Virus record (IMG/VR): IMGVR_UViG_3300036832_001295
Location: 21,709-85,708 of that record
Origin: a virus
DNA length: 64,000 nt
Reading direction: 5' to 3' (one strand)
Every line of letters begins with the position of its first letter. Positions within the stretch are counted from its first letter, which is position 1. Position numbers and translations under genes: made by a program. The notes beneath the pieces are model-generated. The model saw only the letters and a program-made list of their open reading frames with translations, made no database searches and was not told where the DNA came from. Positions 1 to 9,854 of the stretch are shown here, one piece after another.

Positions 1-156
1 CTTCTGCCACACGGTGACCACCTCGGCGTAGTCCTCGCCCAACCGGGGGGTGCCTGCCTGGGTGGGCACCTCCGCGTAGTCCTCCACCAGCCGGGGCGTG
101 CTGGCCTGGGTGACGACGACCTCGGCGTAGTCCTCAACAACCCGGCGGTCGGTCAC
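1..156 (-). CDS. Tail-associated protein with DYAEV repeats (3' part outside window)
   Basis: Only the first 52 residues lie in the window; the gene continues past the left edge. It starts with GTG, which overlaps the stop of the upstream gene (GTGA). The visible part is a 16-residue tandem repeat built on EDYAEV...TQA.TPR, present two and a half times. Related short repeats of the form EYVEVL...TP are familiar from tail proteins of actinobacteriophages. Its position, last in the tail-fibre operon, suggests a tail-tip or linker protein. Function is inferred from context only. Confidence 0.6.
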   Translation of the reverse strand, partial: MTDRRVVEDYAEVVVTQASTPRLVEDYAEVPTQAGTPRLGEDYAEVVTVWQK

Positions 157-1202
157 GACACCTCAGCCCCCACCTGAAGCGCGTTCACACCCGCCACCGT
201 CCAGGCTGCGCTGGTGGCCGGGTCGGTCTCCCGCACCGCCTGGGAATACACCTTGCTGGTCGCGCCGACGGTCACGGTGGGGTCGTAGTAGATGGTGCCG
301 CCGGAGCGCACCACCGGTTTGAAACCACCTGCCCCGGCGTCGCTGTTCTGTCCAGTGACAACGTTGCGGACGGCGAGCACGGCGCTGGTGCCGACTGCCA
401 GGTCGGGCAGGTTGTAGCTGTCCCGGGTGCCGACCACTGCGGAGTAGTTGTAAGACGAGGCGTTCTGGTCGGACACGTTCTGGTAGTTGGAACCCGCCGT
501 TGGGGTCAACCCGGTGTCGGAGCCTGCCGCGTTCGGGGACAGCGTCTGGATGCGGATCGGACCGAGGAAGGAGTTGTTGCGGGAGCCGCTGGTGTCGGCG
601 ACGTAGAAGTCGTCAATCAGCATGGTGCCGGGCGTGCCTGACCCAGTAGAGGTGGTCCAGCCGATTTGCACCGTGTCGAAGCTGGTGTTGGTGCCCGCGT
701 TCTTGGTGTCGATGTTGGTCAGGCTGCCATCGACGTTGCCGTCCACCCGCCAGGTGATCTCACCGATGGTGTCGCTGATCGTGATGCGAGCCTCGACGTA
801 GTACCACTGGTTGTTCGCCATCGGCGTGGTGAACGAGCCAAGTGGTGTGGCGTTGCCGCCACGCCGCCACTGGAATGGACCGGATATCGGTATCCAGAGT
901 TCGACGTGGCTGGTTGTTCCACCGTCACCGAGCAGATGCAGGACCGCCTGGTCCCCGTTGCTCCCGGAGGGACGCACCATGACGTTTATCGCGAACCCGA
1001 TGTAGACGGTTACGACAGCGGGAATCGTCTGCGAGAGCCGTGACCACTGCCCGTTAGCGGTGCCCGCGAAGTTGAGCGATTTGCCTGCGCTGAACGGGCT
1101 GCTGGTTGACGGCGTGGTGGTCGGTGTGCCGCTGACGGTGTAGGAACTCCACTTGCTCAGGTAGTCCCCGGTGTCGAACCCGTCGCAGAACAGCAGGCTC
1201 AT
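153..1202 (-). CDS. Minor tail protein with jelly-roll (lectin-like) N-terminus
   Basis: A 349-aa protein. The first 200 residues begin FCDGFDTGDY..KW and continue with alternating beta-strand patterns (WYYVEARI, MLIDDFYVAD) as in concanavalin A/LamG-like carbohydrate-binding jelly rolls. The last 130 residues are Ser/Thr/Asn-rich beta structure. It follows the collagen/head fibre gene with a 1-nt gap (TGAG-ATG) and overlaps the next gene by 4 nt, so all are one operon. Likely role: receptor or glycan binding at the tail tip. Fold assignment is by pattern only. Confidence 0.6.
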   Translation of the reverse strand: MSLLFCDGFDTGDYLSKWSSYTVSGTPTTTPSTSSPFSAGKSLNFAGTANGQWSRLSQTIPAVVTVYIGFAINVMVRPSGSNGDQAVLHLLGDGGTTSHVELWIPISGPFQWRRGGNATPLGSFTTPMANNQWYYVEARITISDTIGEITWRVDGNVDGSLTNIDTKNAGTNTSFDTVQIGWTTSTGSGTPGTMLIDDFYVADTSGSRNNSFLGPIRIQTLSPNAAGSDTGLTPTAGSNYQNVSDQNASSYNYSAVVGTRDSYNLPDLAVGTSAVLAVRNVVTGQNSDAGAGGFKPVVRSGGTIYYDPTVTVGATSKVYSQAVRETDPATSAAWTVAGVNALQVGAEVS

Positions 1203-1203
1203 C

Positions 1204-3345
1204 TCAGGCCAGTCCGATCTGCACGGTCAGCCCCGACCCGGCGAACGTGGAACCGACCTGGTCGATGTCCACCGTCAGGTAGTCCCCGGCCGCCAGCGCG
1301 GTGACATCCGGGGTGGAGGACAGGTCCGCGTTCGTCCCGGCCGCAATGGTGGGCCGGTTGGCCTGGGTGGTGAAGATGGTGGTGCCGTTGCGGTTCACGT
1401 CCACGATCGCTGCCGCGCCGGTCGGTGCGGTGCCCAGGCTGGCGATCACGTAGGAGATGGTGCGGGCCACCGGCAGGTAGATCCGCGGCTCGCCGACCTT
1501 GACGCTCACCGCCCCCGAGGCGGAGAAGGTGATCGGCGCGACCCCGGCGGCAGCACCGCCGGACAGCTGCACCGTGGCCCCGTTGACCCGGGCGAACACC
1601 CCGGCCGCGGTGACCCAGATGTCGCCGTTGACCAGCACCGTGGGAGCACTCGTCTCCGGGGTCAGGTTGAGCAGCCCAGGTACCTGCACGTGATGCAACG
1701 CGGTGCCCAGCACGAAATCGTTGAGGTTGGCCGCCTGCGCCCCGTTACCCGCATTGTCGGTGCCGATGGCGACCGCACCTGCCTGGTCGGACCAGGTGTT
1801 CGCACCCAGCGCGAGCGAGTTCGCACCGTTCGCGCCCGCGCCTGCCCCAGCCGCGGTCGAACTGTCCCCGTAGGCGGTGGCGGAGATGGCGACCGAGTTG
1901 TCGGCCTGCGCCCAGGCGTTGGGGCCGAGCGCCAACGCCTGGTAGCCGCCCGAACCGGATATCCCGCACCAGGCCCGCCAGCCCAGCGCGGTCGCACCCA
2001 CGTCCGGGGCAGCCGCCTCCCTGCCGATCGCGATGGCCTGACTGCCCGCTGCACTGGCCCGGTAGCCGATGCCGATCGAGTCGGCCCCGGAGGCGACCAT
2101 GTTGTTCAGCGCGTCCCCGGAGCCGATGGCGACCGCGTTGTCACCGGAGGCGAGCACCCGGAAGCCCATCCCGATGCTGTACGCACCGGGGACCCAGGCC
2201 AGCACCATCTCGCCGATGGCAATCGCGCCCTGCTTGGTGGCCTGCGCGCCGTTGCCGATCGCGATGCTGCTGTCCGTGTTGGTGGTGGACTCACCCGCCC
2301 GCGCGCCGCTACCGATCGCGATGTGCGCGTTGGTGGTGCCGGAAGACAGCAGCGTGGCCGCGCCCAGCCCGATCGCCATGTCGGCTTGGTTGGTGGCATC
2401 ACAGGCCCGTCCGAGCGCCAGCCCGGCGTAGTTGCGGGCTTCGCTGCGGTAGCCGATGGCGACGCCGTACTCGGCGGGGGCATCGACCGTCGCCCCGTCA
2501 CCGATCGCGATGCCGTGGTCGACTCCGACGTCGGAGGTACCGCTGCCCGCGAGGGTGCTGGTGATCGAGACGGCGCTGGCATCGACCTGGGTGCCGGTGA
2601 TGACATTGGTAGCCCCGGTAGCACCCGGCGGGCCAGCGGGACCGCTCGCCCCGGCAGGACCCGCGGGTCCGGTTACTCCGGCGGGACCGGCGGGTCCGGT
2701 TGACCCGGTCGCCCCGGTAGGCCCGGTGCTGCCTTGCGGACCGGCGGGTCCGACCACTCCCTGCGGACCGGCCGGACCGGTGGATCCGGCAACCCCCGGC
2801 GGACCTTGCAACGGCTGGAACTGGAAGGCGACCATCACCTGCGCGCCGTCGGCCGGTTCGGTGCCCTGCGGCGACCCGGCGTCGGTGGTCACCCCGACCC
2901 GGTACTGCTGGGCGGCGACCTGGGTGGGTGCGACGGTGATCGTGTACCGGTGCCAGGAGGCGGCGTTGTTGGCCTGTTGCAGGTAGATGTGATCGCCGAT
3001 CGCCAGCGGGGTGAGCACCTCGGCGAAGTCGACGTTGTTGATGTCCAGGGTGTTCAGCCACAGCGTGCTGGCCTGCGCGGGTAGGTCGGTGTTCACCCCG
3101 ATGTGCTGGGCGGCGGGGGCTGCGGAGATGGGTGCGGCGGTCCAGTACCAGACCGACTGCTGGGTACCGCCCCCGGCCCCGCCCGGATTGCCTTGCGGAC
3201 CGACCGCGCCCTGTGTCCCCGCGGGCCCGGCACTGCCTTGCGGTCCTGCCGGGCCCTGCGTCCCGGCAGGACCGGTCGGACCCTGTGCCCCGTAGGCGAT
3301 GTAGAGCCAGGAGCCGTCTTGGGCCTTGACCTTCGTCGCGGTCAT
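1204..3345 (-). CDS. Tail fibre: collagen-like segments plus YadA-head-type repeats
   Basis: A 713-aa modular fibre. Residues about 20-60 are Gly-X-Y collagen repeats (GPTGPAG, GPQGSAG). A globular beta domain follows to about 180, then a second collagen stretch to about 250. Residues about 275-560 hold roughly 14-residue repeats ending in AIG.GA.A, the pattern of the trimeric YadA/Hep_Hag head. A beta-rich C-terminal domain has an [15 protein letters not shown] segment. Such modules trimerise. Role: host-surface adhesion fibre. The ATG start sits 7 nt downstream of the preceding stop. Confidence 0.8.
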   Translation of the reverse strand: MTATKVKAQDGSWLYIAYGAQGPTGPAGTQGPAGPQGSAGPAGTQGAVGPQGNPGGAGGGTQQSVWYWTAAPISAAPAAQHIGVNTDLPAQASTLWLNTLDINNVDFAEVLTPLAIGDHIYLQQANNAASWHRYTITVAPTQVAAQQYRVGVTTDAGSPQGTEPADGAQVMVAFQFQPLQGPPGVAGSTGPAGPQGVVGPAGPQGSTGPTGATGSTGPAGPAGVTGPAGPAGASGPAGPPGATGATNVITGTQVDASAVSITSTLAGSGTSDVGVDHGIAIGDGATVDAPAEYGVAIGYRSEARNYAGLALGRACDATNQADMAIGLGAATLLSSGTTNAHIAIGSGARAGESTTNTDSSIAIGNGAQATKQGAIAIGEMVLAWVPGAYSIGMGFRVLASGDNAVAIGSGDALNNMVASGADSIGIGYRASAAGSQAIAIGREAAAPDVGATALGWRAWCGISGSGGYQALALGPNAWAQADNSVAISATAYGDSSTAAGAGAGANGANSLALGANTWSDQAGAVAIGTDNAGNGAQAANLNDFVLGTALHHVQVPGLLNLTPETSAPTVLVNGDIWVTAAGVFARVNGATVQLSGGAAAGVAPITFSASGAVSVKVGEPRIYLPVARTISYVIASLGTAPTGAAAIVDVNRNGTTIFTTQANRPTIAAGTNADLSSTPDVTALAAGDYLTVDIDQVGSTFAGSGLTVQIGLA

Positions 3346-3352
3346 CGGGTCA

Positions 3353-3535
3353 CTACCTGGCGGCCCGGGTTTCGGCGCTGGGTTGTGCCGCCCCGTTGTC
3401 AGAAACCTTGAACTCGTTCAAAGTTGCCTCCAACGCTGCGATCCGCGCGTTGGCCTGGGCGAGCGCCAGCCCGACCTGGTTGAGCAGGTAGATCAGACCC
3501 TCGATGTTCGGGACGTTGTTCACAGGCTGGGACAT
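3353..3535 (-). CDS. Small coiled-coil protein of the fibre operon
   Basis: A 60-aa protein whose middle (about residues 10-42) is a continuous heptad-like helix ([24 protein letters not shown]). It lies between two fibre genes in the same operon. It may trimerise or act as a chaperone or linker for a fibre. No family recognised. Confidence 0.6.
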   Translation of the reverse strand: MSQPVNNVPNIEGLIYLLNQVGLALAQANARIAALEATLNEFKVSDNGAAQPSAETRAAR

Positions 3536-3574
3536 GGGATGTTCCGTTCTGAGCCTTCCGGCCCGGGAAAACTG

Positions 3575-3844
3575 CTACGGCGTGTTGACCGCCTGCACGG
3601 CAGCGAGGATGTTGCCGTCGGTGATCACGTCGTCGCGCATCCCCAGGTCCGGGTTCTGGTTGACGGTCATCGAATCCACCGCAGAGGTCCACTGGTCCGT
3701 CCAACCGGGTGAGGCAAGCAGCTTCCACCAGTTGGTGGCCACCCAGCCTTCCGGGCTGTCGATGCCCTCCCCGGCTGCGGCGGCGGTGCACCGGTTGCGC
3801 AACGACGTGCTGCCCGACATCGACACGCTCGCGTTGTAGGTCAT
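3575..3844 (-). CDS. Unknown small protein of the fibre operon
   Basis: An 89-aa protein, MTYNASVSMS..., with a Trp-rich centre (WVATNWWKLL, WTDQW) and no transmembrane or signal segment. It starts 10 nt after the stop of the giant fibre gene and has a GAGGAGACC ribosome-binding site. Its position suggests a virion or fibre-assembly protein. No family recognised. Confidence 0.6.
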   Translation of the reverse strand: MTYNASVSMSGSTSLRNRCTAAAAGEGIDSPEGWVATNWWKLLASPGWTDQWTSAVDSMTVNQNPDLGMRDDVITDGNILAAVQAVNTP

Positions 3845-3854
3845 ACGGGTCTCC

Positions 3855-6800
3855 TCACTTCCAGGCCGGGACGTAGACGGTGGTGCCGTCGCTAGAGGTC
3901 ATCCTGAACCACGTGTAGGGGGCGGCGGCCACAGTGGCCGGGCTGTTCGCGCCGAGCGCGGCGCTGGCTGCGCCGGTCGCGTTGTTGCTGATCTTCACTT
4001 GATGGTTGGCGGTGCCCAGCGCGATCTGGTTGGCCACCGCGGTACTGGCCCCGGCCGCGCCGCTGTCCGTGCCGATGGCCACCGAACCGTTGCCGCTGGC
4101 CACCGTGGCATAGCCGAGCGCGGTGGTATAGGCCAACGACGCGCCGCTGAAGTTGGCCTGGTAGCCCAGCGCGGTGTTGCCCGAGCCGTCGACCAGCGAG
4201 AACAGCGGCCGGTAGCCGACCCCGGTGTTGCTGGCCCCGGTGGTGGCGCTGCGTACCGCGTTGTCGCCGACCCCGGTGTTGTTGATGCCGGTGGTCACCG
4301 AGAGCAGCGCCGCGTAGCCCAGCGCGGTGCAGGCCACTGCGCCAGCGGCGTTGTTCAGCGCCTGGTAGCCGACCGCCACCATGCTGCCGACGGTGGTGTT
4401 CTTCATCATCGCCTGCCAGCCGATGGCGACGTTCTGCGCCCCGGTGGTGTTGCCGAGCAACGCGCTGCTGCCGATCGCGATGTTGAATGCAGCGTCGGTA
4501 AGGCTCTTCAGTGCGTTGAATCCGACGGCGACGTTCTCTGTGGCGTTGACGGTTGGCGCGCCAGCGCTCATCGCCTGGGCACCTACCGCGATGTTGTAGT
4601 TGGCGATCAGGGTGTTGCCCGCGTAGTAGCCGAGCGCGACGTTCTGCTGGCCGGTCGTCGTGTTCTGCAGCGCGCTCATCCCGACTGCGGTGTTGTACGC
4701 CCCGGAAGCCTTGTAGAGCGCGTTCTGGCCGATCGCGACACTGCCCGACCCGGCGGTGGCGATCTGCATCGCGTTCATCCCGATGGCGACTTGCCCGTCG
4801 CTGGCGGTGGCGGTGCTCAGCGCGTTCGCCCCGATGGCGACGCTGTTGTTGCTGCCAGCGACTATCGCCGACAGCGCGCCGTTGCCGAGCGCGGTGTTGC
4901 CGGAGCCGGTGGTGTTGTTCTGCATCGCGTTATAGCCGACCGCGGTGTTGCTGTTGCCGATCGTGTTCTGTAACGCCTGCGATCCGACGCCGACATTGAA
5001 ACTGCAAGCGTCGGACAGGTTCATCGCGTTGTAGCCGAGCGCGACATTGTTGTTGCCGGTCAGCATCGCCGCGAGGGTGCTGGTGCCGACCGCCACGATG
5101 GAGCCAGCGGTGGTGGCGGCGGTCATCGCGTTGTAGCCGACAGCGGTGTTGTTGACTCCGGTGGTGCTGGCTTTGAGGGCGTTGTTGCCGACTGCGACGC
5201 TGATGCAGCTAGCAGAAGTGTTGGCGGCGAGCGTCGAGTAGCCGACTGCGACCGACCCGCCGATGCCATTGGCGTTCTGCATCGCGAGGGAGCCGACGGC
5301 GGTGTTGGTGCCACCGGAGACGTTCGCTGACAAGGCGAGAATGCCGACCGCGGTGTTGTTGCTGCCGGTCTGGTTCAGGGACAGCGCGGCGTGCCCGAGC
5401 CCAGTGTTGCTGGCCCCGGTGGTATTCACCTGCAACGTGGTGTAGCCCATCGCGATGTTGCCGGTGCCGCTGGTGTTGGCTTTCAGCGCGTTCAGCCCGA
5501 CCGCGACCAGCCCGGTGGCGGTGTTGCTTTGCAACGCGCTGACGCCGATCGCGGTGCAGGAACTGGCCGTCGTGGTCCCGGACATAGCGTTATAGCCGAG
5601 CGCAGTATTGGAAGCGCTGGTGGTGACCGCTGCCAGCGCGCCGAGGCCGACGGCGGTACTGCTGCTGCCGTCTACGTTCGCGGCCAGCGCGCTGCTGCCG
5701 ACCGCGGTGTTGCTGCCTCCGGTGGTGTCCGCAGCGAGCGCGACGTATCCGAGGGCGGTGTTGCCCGTCCCGCTGGTGTTGGCCTTCAGCGCGTTCAGCC
5801 CGACCGCGGTCTGGTTGCTGACGGTGGTGTTCTGCAGCGCGGCGTAGCCGACCGCGACATTCTGCGACCCGCTGGACAACTGCATGCAGGTGCTGCCGAC
5901 CGCGGTGTTGTAGCCGGTGGTGTTGGTGTTGCCGGACAGGGCGTTGACTCCCACCGCGACGTTATTAGCGCCGGTCACGGTGGTAGACAGTGCGGCGTAG
6001 CCGAGCGCGGTGTTGTTGATGCCGGAGGTGTTGGCGTTCAGCGCCTGGTAGCCAAGCCCAACATTGGCGGTGCCGGTGGTGTTCTGCTGCATCGCGGCGT
6101 AACCGACCGCGGTCTGGTTGCCCGAGGTCGTGTTCTGCAGGGCGAGGTAGCCCACTGCGACATTCGCGCCCCCGGACGTGGACAGCTGCATCGCGGCGTA
6201 GCCGAGTGCGGTGTTGGTGCCACTGCTGGTCGCTCCGGCCAGCGCCGACCAGCCGAACGCGGTGTTGCCAGTGGCCGTGGCGTTCTGCAACGCGGATGTG
6301 CCAACTGCGGTGTTGTTCGCGCCGCTGACGTTGGCGAGTAGCGCGTTGTAGCCGAGCGCGACGTTGCTGCCGCCGGTCGTGTTGTTGGATAGGGCGGCAT
6401 TGCCGACCGCAGTGTTCGCAGCGCCGGTCGTGTTCAGGCAGAGCGCCTGGATGCCGAACGCGGTGCCCGCGACGGTGCTGTTCTGCAGCGCCCGGTAGCC
6501 CATCGCGGTGCCGCTCGGGCCGGTGCAGAGTTGCATCGCCAGTTCACCGACGGCGGTGTTGAAGTTGCCGGTGGCGTTGGTGGCCAGCGCGAGGTAGCCG
6601 ACGGCGGTGTTGTTGACGGCGGTGGTGAGCGCGGCGAGGGCGCTGTTGCCGACGGCGGTGTTGTTGCCGGAGCCGGTGGTCTGGGCAGCCATTGCGCCCA
6701 GCCCGAAGCCTTCGTTGTGGTTGGCGGGTTCACCGAAGACTTGGGACAGCACTGAGCCGTGCGCGTCGATCCCGACCACGTTGGCCCAACCGATGGCGTA

Positions 6801-8411
6801 GTCGGTGCCGCTGGTCTTGGTCAGCGCCTGCCCGGTGGTGCCACCGGCAGGCACACCTATCACGGTCTGATCTGCGGTCACCTGGACCCGGAAGTAGGCG
6901 ATGTCGGTCGCACTGGCGGTCATCGAGACCTGGAACTGGTTATTCGACTGCGCGGACACCCGAGCCTGCAACGCCAGCGTCTGCCCATGGGTGATCGGAT
7001 TGGCGTTCACCACGGCCAGCGCAGCGGTCTGCGTCGTGTTGGCGGCGACGTTGACGAAGGCGTTGCGGGTCAGCGGTGCCGCCCCGTTGACCGAGACGCC
7101 GAACTCCACCGTCCCGGTCCGGGTGGTGGTGTTCGTCAGGGTCATCTGGGCGGAGATCGTCGCGTCCCCGACCGGGATGTCGCGTCCGACCACCAACGAC
7201 AGGCCGAGATCCACCCACGGAGAAGGTGCGGCGACACCCGCAGCCTTGATCGTCACGCCGGTCTGGGTCGACGCGCTGATCTGGTAGCCGAGGGCCGGTG
7301 GCGCACCCCAGCCGAGGATCGCGTTGTTCGAGTTGTCGAAGCCCGCGATCACCAGCGGCGAGTCCTGCTGGCCGCCGAGCATGGTGGACATGGGCATCTG
7401 CGAGTCCAGCAGCAGACGCGGTGCACTGACGATGATGCCGTCCGGGGACGAGACGCCCAGCGCGTCGGCGTTCGGGTTCTCTACGTCGGGGACGATGCCG
7501 ATGGTGCCGGACGAGGCGTCGTAGGCGATCCCCAACGCGCCGGTCATCGTGTCCCCGGTGGTGTTCACGTACAACCCGTCCGCGATGGCCTGGTCAAGAC
7601 CGGGCACCCCGACCTCCTGCCAGGGCGACCAGGCCTGCGTGGTGCTCCCGGTGGTGTAGGTGCGGAAGAAGCGTCGCCCGGAGGTCAACCCGGTCCAGGT
7701 CTGGGTCTGGGCCTGCGGCGTGTCGGTGGCGGTGCCGTCCACCCAGTCGTAGTCGGCCAGGTCGACGGTCAGGATCGCCTGCTCACCGGTCAGCGGGCCG
7801 CTGGCGGCGCGGTAGCTTCCGTTCATGAACACGTGATCCGGGTCGGCGCTGACATTGCCGGTGAACGACAACGGGGTCCACACCGACCAGAGGTTCTGCT
7901 GGCTGTGCCGCACCCACACGTCGTTGTTCAGGTCGGTGGTGTGTGGGCCGTCCGCGATCCACGTCTGGCTGATGTGCCGCAGTGACGGGTCGGCCCCCTG
8001 GCCGGTGCCGAAGACCTGCAAGACGCCGGTCGGGTCCTGCCCCTCGATGTCGACGCTGGCGACGTCCATCGCGATCGGCAACTGGGTGCGGTGGATCAGG
8101 TAGAAGCCCGGTTCGGTCAGGTCGTCGGCGGTGCCGACCCCGGTCATGTCCTGCAGCTGCCCCAGGCCGCCGTCGACCCCGGTCATGTCATCGGTGTCCA
8201 CCCAGAAATCGCCGGTCTGTGCCGTGCCCGGCTCGTCCGGCTGGATGAAGACGTCCGGACCGTCCTCGCCGTCCGTACCCGGTGGACCTGCCGGGCCCGG
8301 TGGACCAGGCGGGCCGGGCGAGGTGGGCCAGACGTCGACATTCCCAGCGCCGCCGGTCCCGCCCAGGTCGAAGTCGATCGGGGTAGAGGCAGTTACCCGG
8401 TAGTTGGTCAT
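3855..8411 (-). CDS. Giant tail fibre with knob domains and about 880 aa of NNTAVGY repeats
   Basis: A 1518-aa protein. The frame is open further upstream, but ATG 8411 overlaps the previous stop (ATGA) and the upstream part is a shadow of that gene. Modules: short collagen stretch (about 35-55); two pyocin-knob-like segments (about 85-260; PGFYLIHRTQLP...WSVWTPL and NGSYRAA...WSPWQEV); a beta region; then about residues 570-1450 of 20-24 residue repeats of the form N-NTAVGY-AL-(T)TG. The tail returns to AIGT..GA motifs. The repeats resemble trimeric-autotransporter head repeats and should form a long beta-helical shaft. Likely the main host-adhesion fibre. Confidence 0.85.
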   Translation of the reverse strand: MTNYRVTASTPIDFDLGGTGGAGNVDVWPTSPGPPGPPGPAGPPGTDGEDGPDVFIQPDEPGTAQTGDFWVDTDDMTGVDGGLGQLQDMTGVGTADDLTEPGFYLIHRTQLPIAMDVASVDIEGQDPTGVLQVFGTGQGADPSLRHISQTWIADGPHTTDLNNDVWVRHSQQNLWSVWTPLSFTGNVSADPDHVFMNGSYRAASGPLTGEQAILTVDLADYDWVDGTATDTPQAQTQTWTGLTSGRRFFRTYTTGSTTQAWSPWQEVGVPGLDQAIADGLYVNTTGDTMTGALGIAYDASSGTIGIVPDVENPNADALGVSSPDGIIVSAPRLLLDSQMPMSTMLGGQQDSPLVIAGFDNSNNAILGWGAPPALGYQISASTQTGVTIKAAGVAAPSPWVDLGLSLVVGRDIPVGDATISAQMTLTNTTTRTGTVEFGVSVNGAAPLTRNAFVNVAANTTQTAALAVVNANPITHGQTLALQARVSAQSNNQFQVSMTASATDIAYFRVQVTADQTVIGVPAGGTTGQALTKTSGTDYAIGWANVVGIDAHGSVLSQVFGEPANHNEGFGLGAMAAQTTGSGNNTAVGNSALAALTTAVNNTAVGYLALATNATGNFNTAVGELAMQLCTGPSGTAMGYRALQNSTVAGTAFGIQALCLNTTGAANTAVGNAALSNNTTGGSNVALGYNALLANVSGANNTAVGTSALQNATATGNTAFGWSALAGATSSGTNTALGYAAMQLSTSGGANVAVGYLALQNTTSGNQTAVGYAAMQQNTTGTANVGLGYQALNANTSGINNTALGYAALSTTVTGANNVAVGVNALSGNTNTTGYNTAVGSTCMQLSSGSQNVAVGYAALQNTTVSNQTAVGLNALKANTSGTGNTALGYVALAADTTGGSNTAVGSSALAANVDGSSSTAVGLGALAAVTTSASNTALGYNAMSGTTTASSCTAIGVSALQSNTATGLVAVGLNALKANTSGTGNIAMGYTTLQVNTTGASNTGLGHAALSLNQTGSNNTAVGILALSANVSGGTNTAVGSLAMQNANGIGGSVAVGYSTLAANTSASCISVAVGNNALKASTTGVNNTAVGYNAMTAATTAGSIVAVGTSTLAAMLTGNNNVALGYNAMNLSDACSFNVGVGSQALQNTIGNSNTAVGYNAMQNNTTGSGNTALGNGALSAIVAGSNNSVAIGANALSTATASDGQVAIGMNAMQIATAGSGSVAIGQNALYKASGAYNTAVGMSALQNTTTGQQNVALGYYAGNTLIANYNIAVGAQAMSAGAPTVNATENVAVGFNALKSLTDAAFNIAIGSSALLGNTTGAQNVAIGWQAMMKNTTVGSMVAVGYQALNNAAGAVACTALGYAALLSVTTGINNTGVGDNAVRSATTGASNTGVGYRPLFSLVDGSGNTALGYQANFSGASLAYTTALGYATVASGNGSVAIGTDSGAAGASTAVANQIALGTANHQVKISNNATGAASAALGANSPATVAAAPYTWFRMTSSDGTTVYVPAWK

Positions 8412-9163
8412 GAAGTCACCGTCACATCCCCGACCGCGATCGTGACGATCCCCTCCGGCAGGCTCAGGCGGCACTCCCACCGACAGACCGGCGGCAAAGT
8501 CACGGTGATGGTGTGGTCCAACATCAGGTGGATCACGTTGACGTTGACGGACAGCACGGTGAACACACCCAGCTGTTGACCGCCGTGGAAGACGTCGGCG
8601 GCGACCATGTCGCCGCTCAGGTCGGCGGGGGCCCCGGTGTCCTGGTCGGTGAGAGTGAGGTCGAGGAAGTAGTCGTCGCCGCCCCGGAAACGGATGTTGA
8701 CGATGGCCGGTTCGGCTTCCACGGTCTGCGGCGGTTCGGTCGGTTCCGGCGGGCCCGGCGGTATCTCCCCGGCAGGCAACGGCGGCCAGGCGGTGACCCG
8801 CGGGGTGACGGTGAGCACCCCGGAGGCGATCTTGGCGGTGTCCCCGTCGACCAGCCCGAAGCAGTCCCAGAAGCCGCGCCCGGAGGGCATCAGGGCGGTC
8901 ACCGAGGCAGCCAGGTGCAGCAGCCATTGACCGACCGCGATGATCTGGATCAGGCCGTCGGCGGTGCCGGTGACATCCAGCCGGGCCAGCAGTTGGGAGT
9001 CGGGGTTGGTGTCCCGGCGCATCTCGATGACCGGCTCATCGACCGGCAGCGGGGTGACCGCGTCGGAGCGGTAGACCCAGAACGGTTCGGTGAACGCCGC
9101 CCCGCAGGCGATGCTCATCGCCAGCTGGGTGTTGCCGGGCAGCGTGTAGCTGGGCGCGCTCAC
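8408..9163 (-). CDS. Tail/baseplate protein with duplicated beta domain
   Basis: A 251-aa protein. Two halves of about 110 residues, joined by a Pro/Glu linker (about 130-150; PPGPPEPTEPPQ), follow a similar course: a strand giving W/FR, a D..TG.P.DL-type turn, then a closing V.V.P or V.VTS strand. Such duplicated beta-sandwich proteins occur next to fibres in Gram-positive phages (BppU-like). It overlaps the fibre gene by 4 nt, suggesting translational coupling. Likely connects the fibre to the tail tip; function inferred. Confidence 0.55.
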   Translation of the reverse strand: MSAPSYTLPGNTQLAMSIACGAAFTEPFWVYRSDAVTPLPVDEPVIEMRRDTNPDSQLLARLDVTGTADGLIQIIAVGQWLLHLAASVTALMPSGRGFWDCFGLVDGDTAKIASGVLTVTPRVTAWPPLPAGEIPPGPPEPTEPPQTVEAEPAIVNIRFRGGDDYFLDLTLTDQDTGAPADLSGDMVAADVFHGGQQLGVFTVLSVNVNVIHLMLDHTITVTLPPVCRWECRLSLPEGIVTIAVGDVTVTS

Positions 9164-9188
9164 GTTACTTTGGCGCTCAGCGGGGCGG

Positions 9189-9854
9189 TTAGCCCATCAC
9201 GCAGACGTGCAGCATGTAGGTCTGGCTCTTCTCCTTGATCTGGATCGTCTGTGGGTGGAACGCCTCCGGGCAGAACGGACCGGCGGGCCCCTGCGGTCCT
9301 TGGACACCTTGCTTGCCCCGCGGGCCCGGTGCGCCACGTGGTCCGGCGGGACCCGCGGCCCCTTGTTTGCCGGTGGCCCCACGCTGGCCCTGTGCGCCCT
9401 GCTGTCCGGTCGCGCCGCGTGCCCCCTGCTGCCCGGTCGCGCCCTGCTGTCCTTGTGCGCCACGCGCTCCCGCGGCACCCTGGGCACCGGACGCGCCGGG
9501 TGCGCCTTCGGGGCCTACCCTCCCAGGTTGGCCGGAGGTCCCCGGCGCTCCGTTGCGTCCCGCCGAGCCGGTTGCCCCGCTGGCCCCGGGACTGCCTGCC
9601 GTCCCGGCTGGCCCGCTCGGCCCGGCACTGCCGGGGGTGCCGTTGGGTCCCATCAGCCCGGCACTGCCCGCCGGTCCCGGTGACCCGGCCGGACCGGCAG
9701 GACCGCGGGGGCCGGGAATCCCGGCGTTGGCCTGCGCCTGCTTCTGGCCCAGCACCAGCGCCGCGACCGAGACGCTCAGCAGCAGCCCGGCGATGATGAA
9801 CGCCGCGCTAGCTTTGCCGAAGATCCGGTCCGCCCAACTCGTCACCTGGTTCAT
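9189..9854 (-). CDS. Membrane-anchored collagen-like protein
   Basis: A 221-aa protein. Residues about 15-38 form one hydrophobic helix (AFIIAGLLLSVSVAALVLG). They are followed by about 50 Gly-X-Y triplets (GIPGPRGPAGPAG...) and a short C-terminal segment with two Cys (FCPEAF, MLHVCVMG). ATG 9854 is preferred because it overlaps the end of the holin-like gene by 47 nt and precedes the membrane helix. It lies between lysis and fibre genes. It may be an envelope or virion collagen-like stalk; no precise role known. Confidence 0.7.
   Translation of the reverse strand: MNQVTSWADRIFGKASAAFIIAGLLLSVSVAALVLGQKQAQANAGIPGPRGPAGPAGSPGPAGSAGLMGPNGTPGSAGPSGPAGTAGSPGASGATGSAGRNGAPGTSGQPGRVGPEGAPGASGAQGAAGARGAQGQQGATGQQGARGATGQQGAQGQRGATGKQGAAGPAGPRGAPGPRGKQGVQGPQGPAGPFCPEAFHPQTIQIKEKSQTYMLHVCVMG

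Noticed and set aside
8412-8927. N-terminal extension of the giant fibre frame
   Set aside because: It lies wholly over the 251-aa gene in another frame; ATG 8411 makes the usual ATGA overlap and starts a sensible protein.
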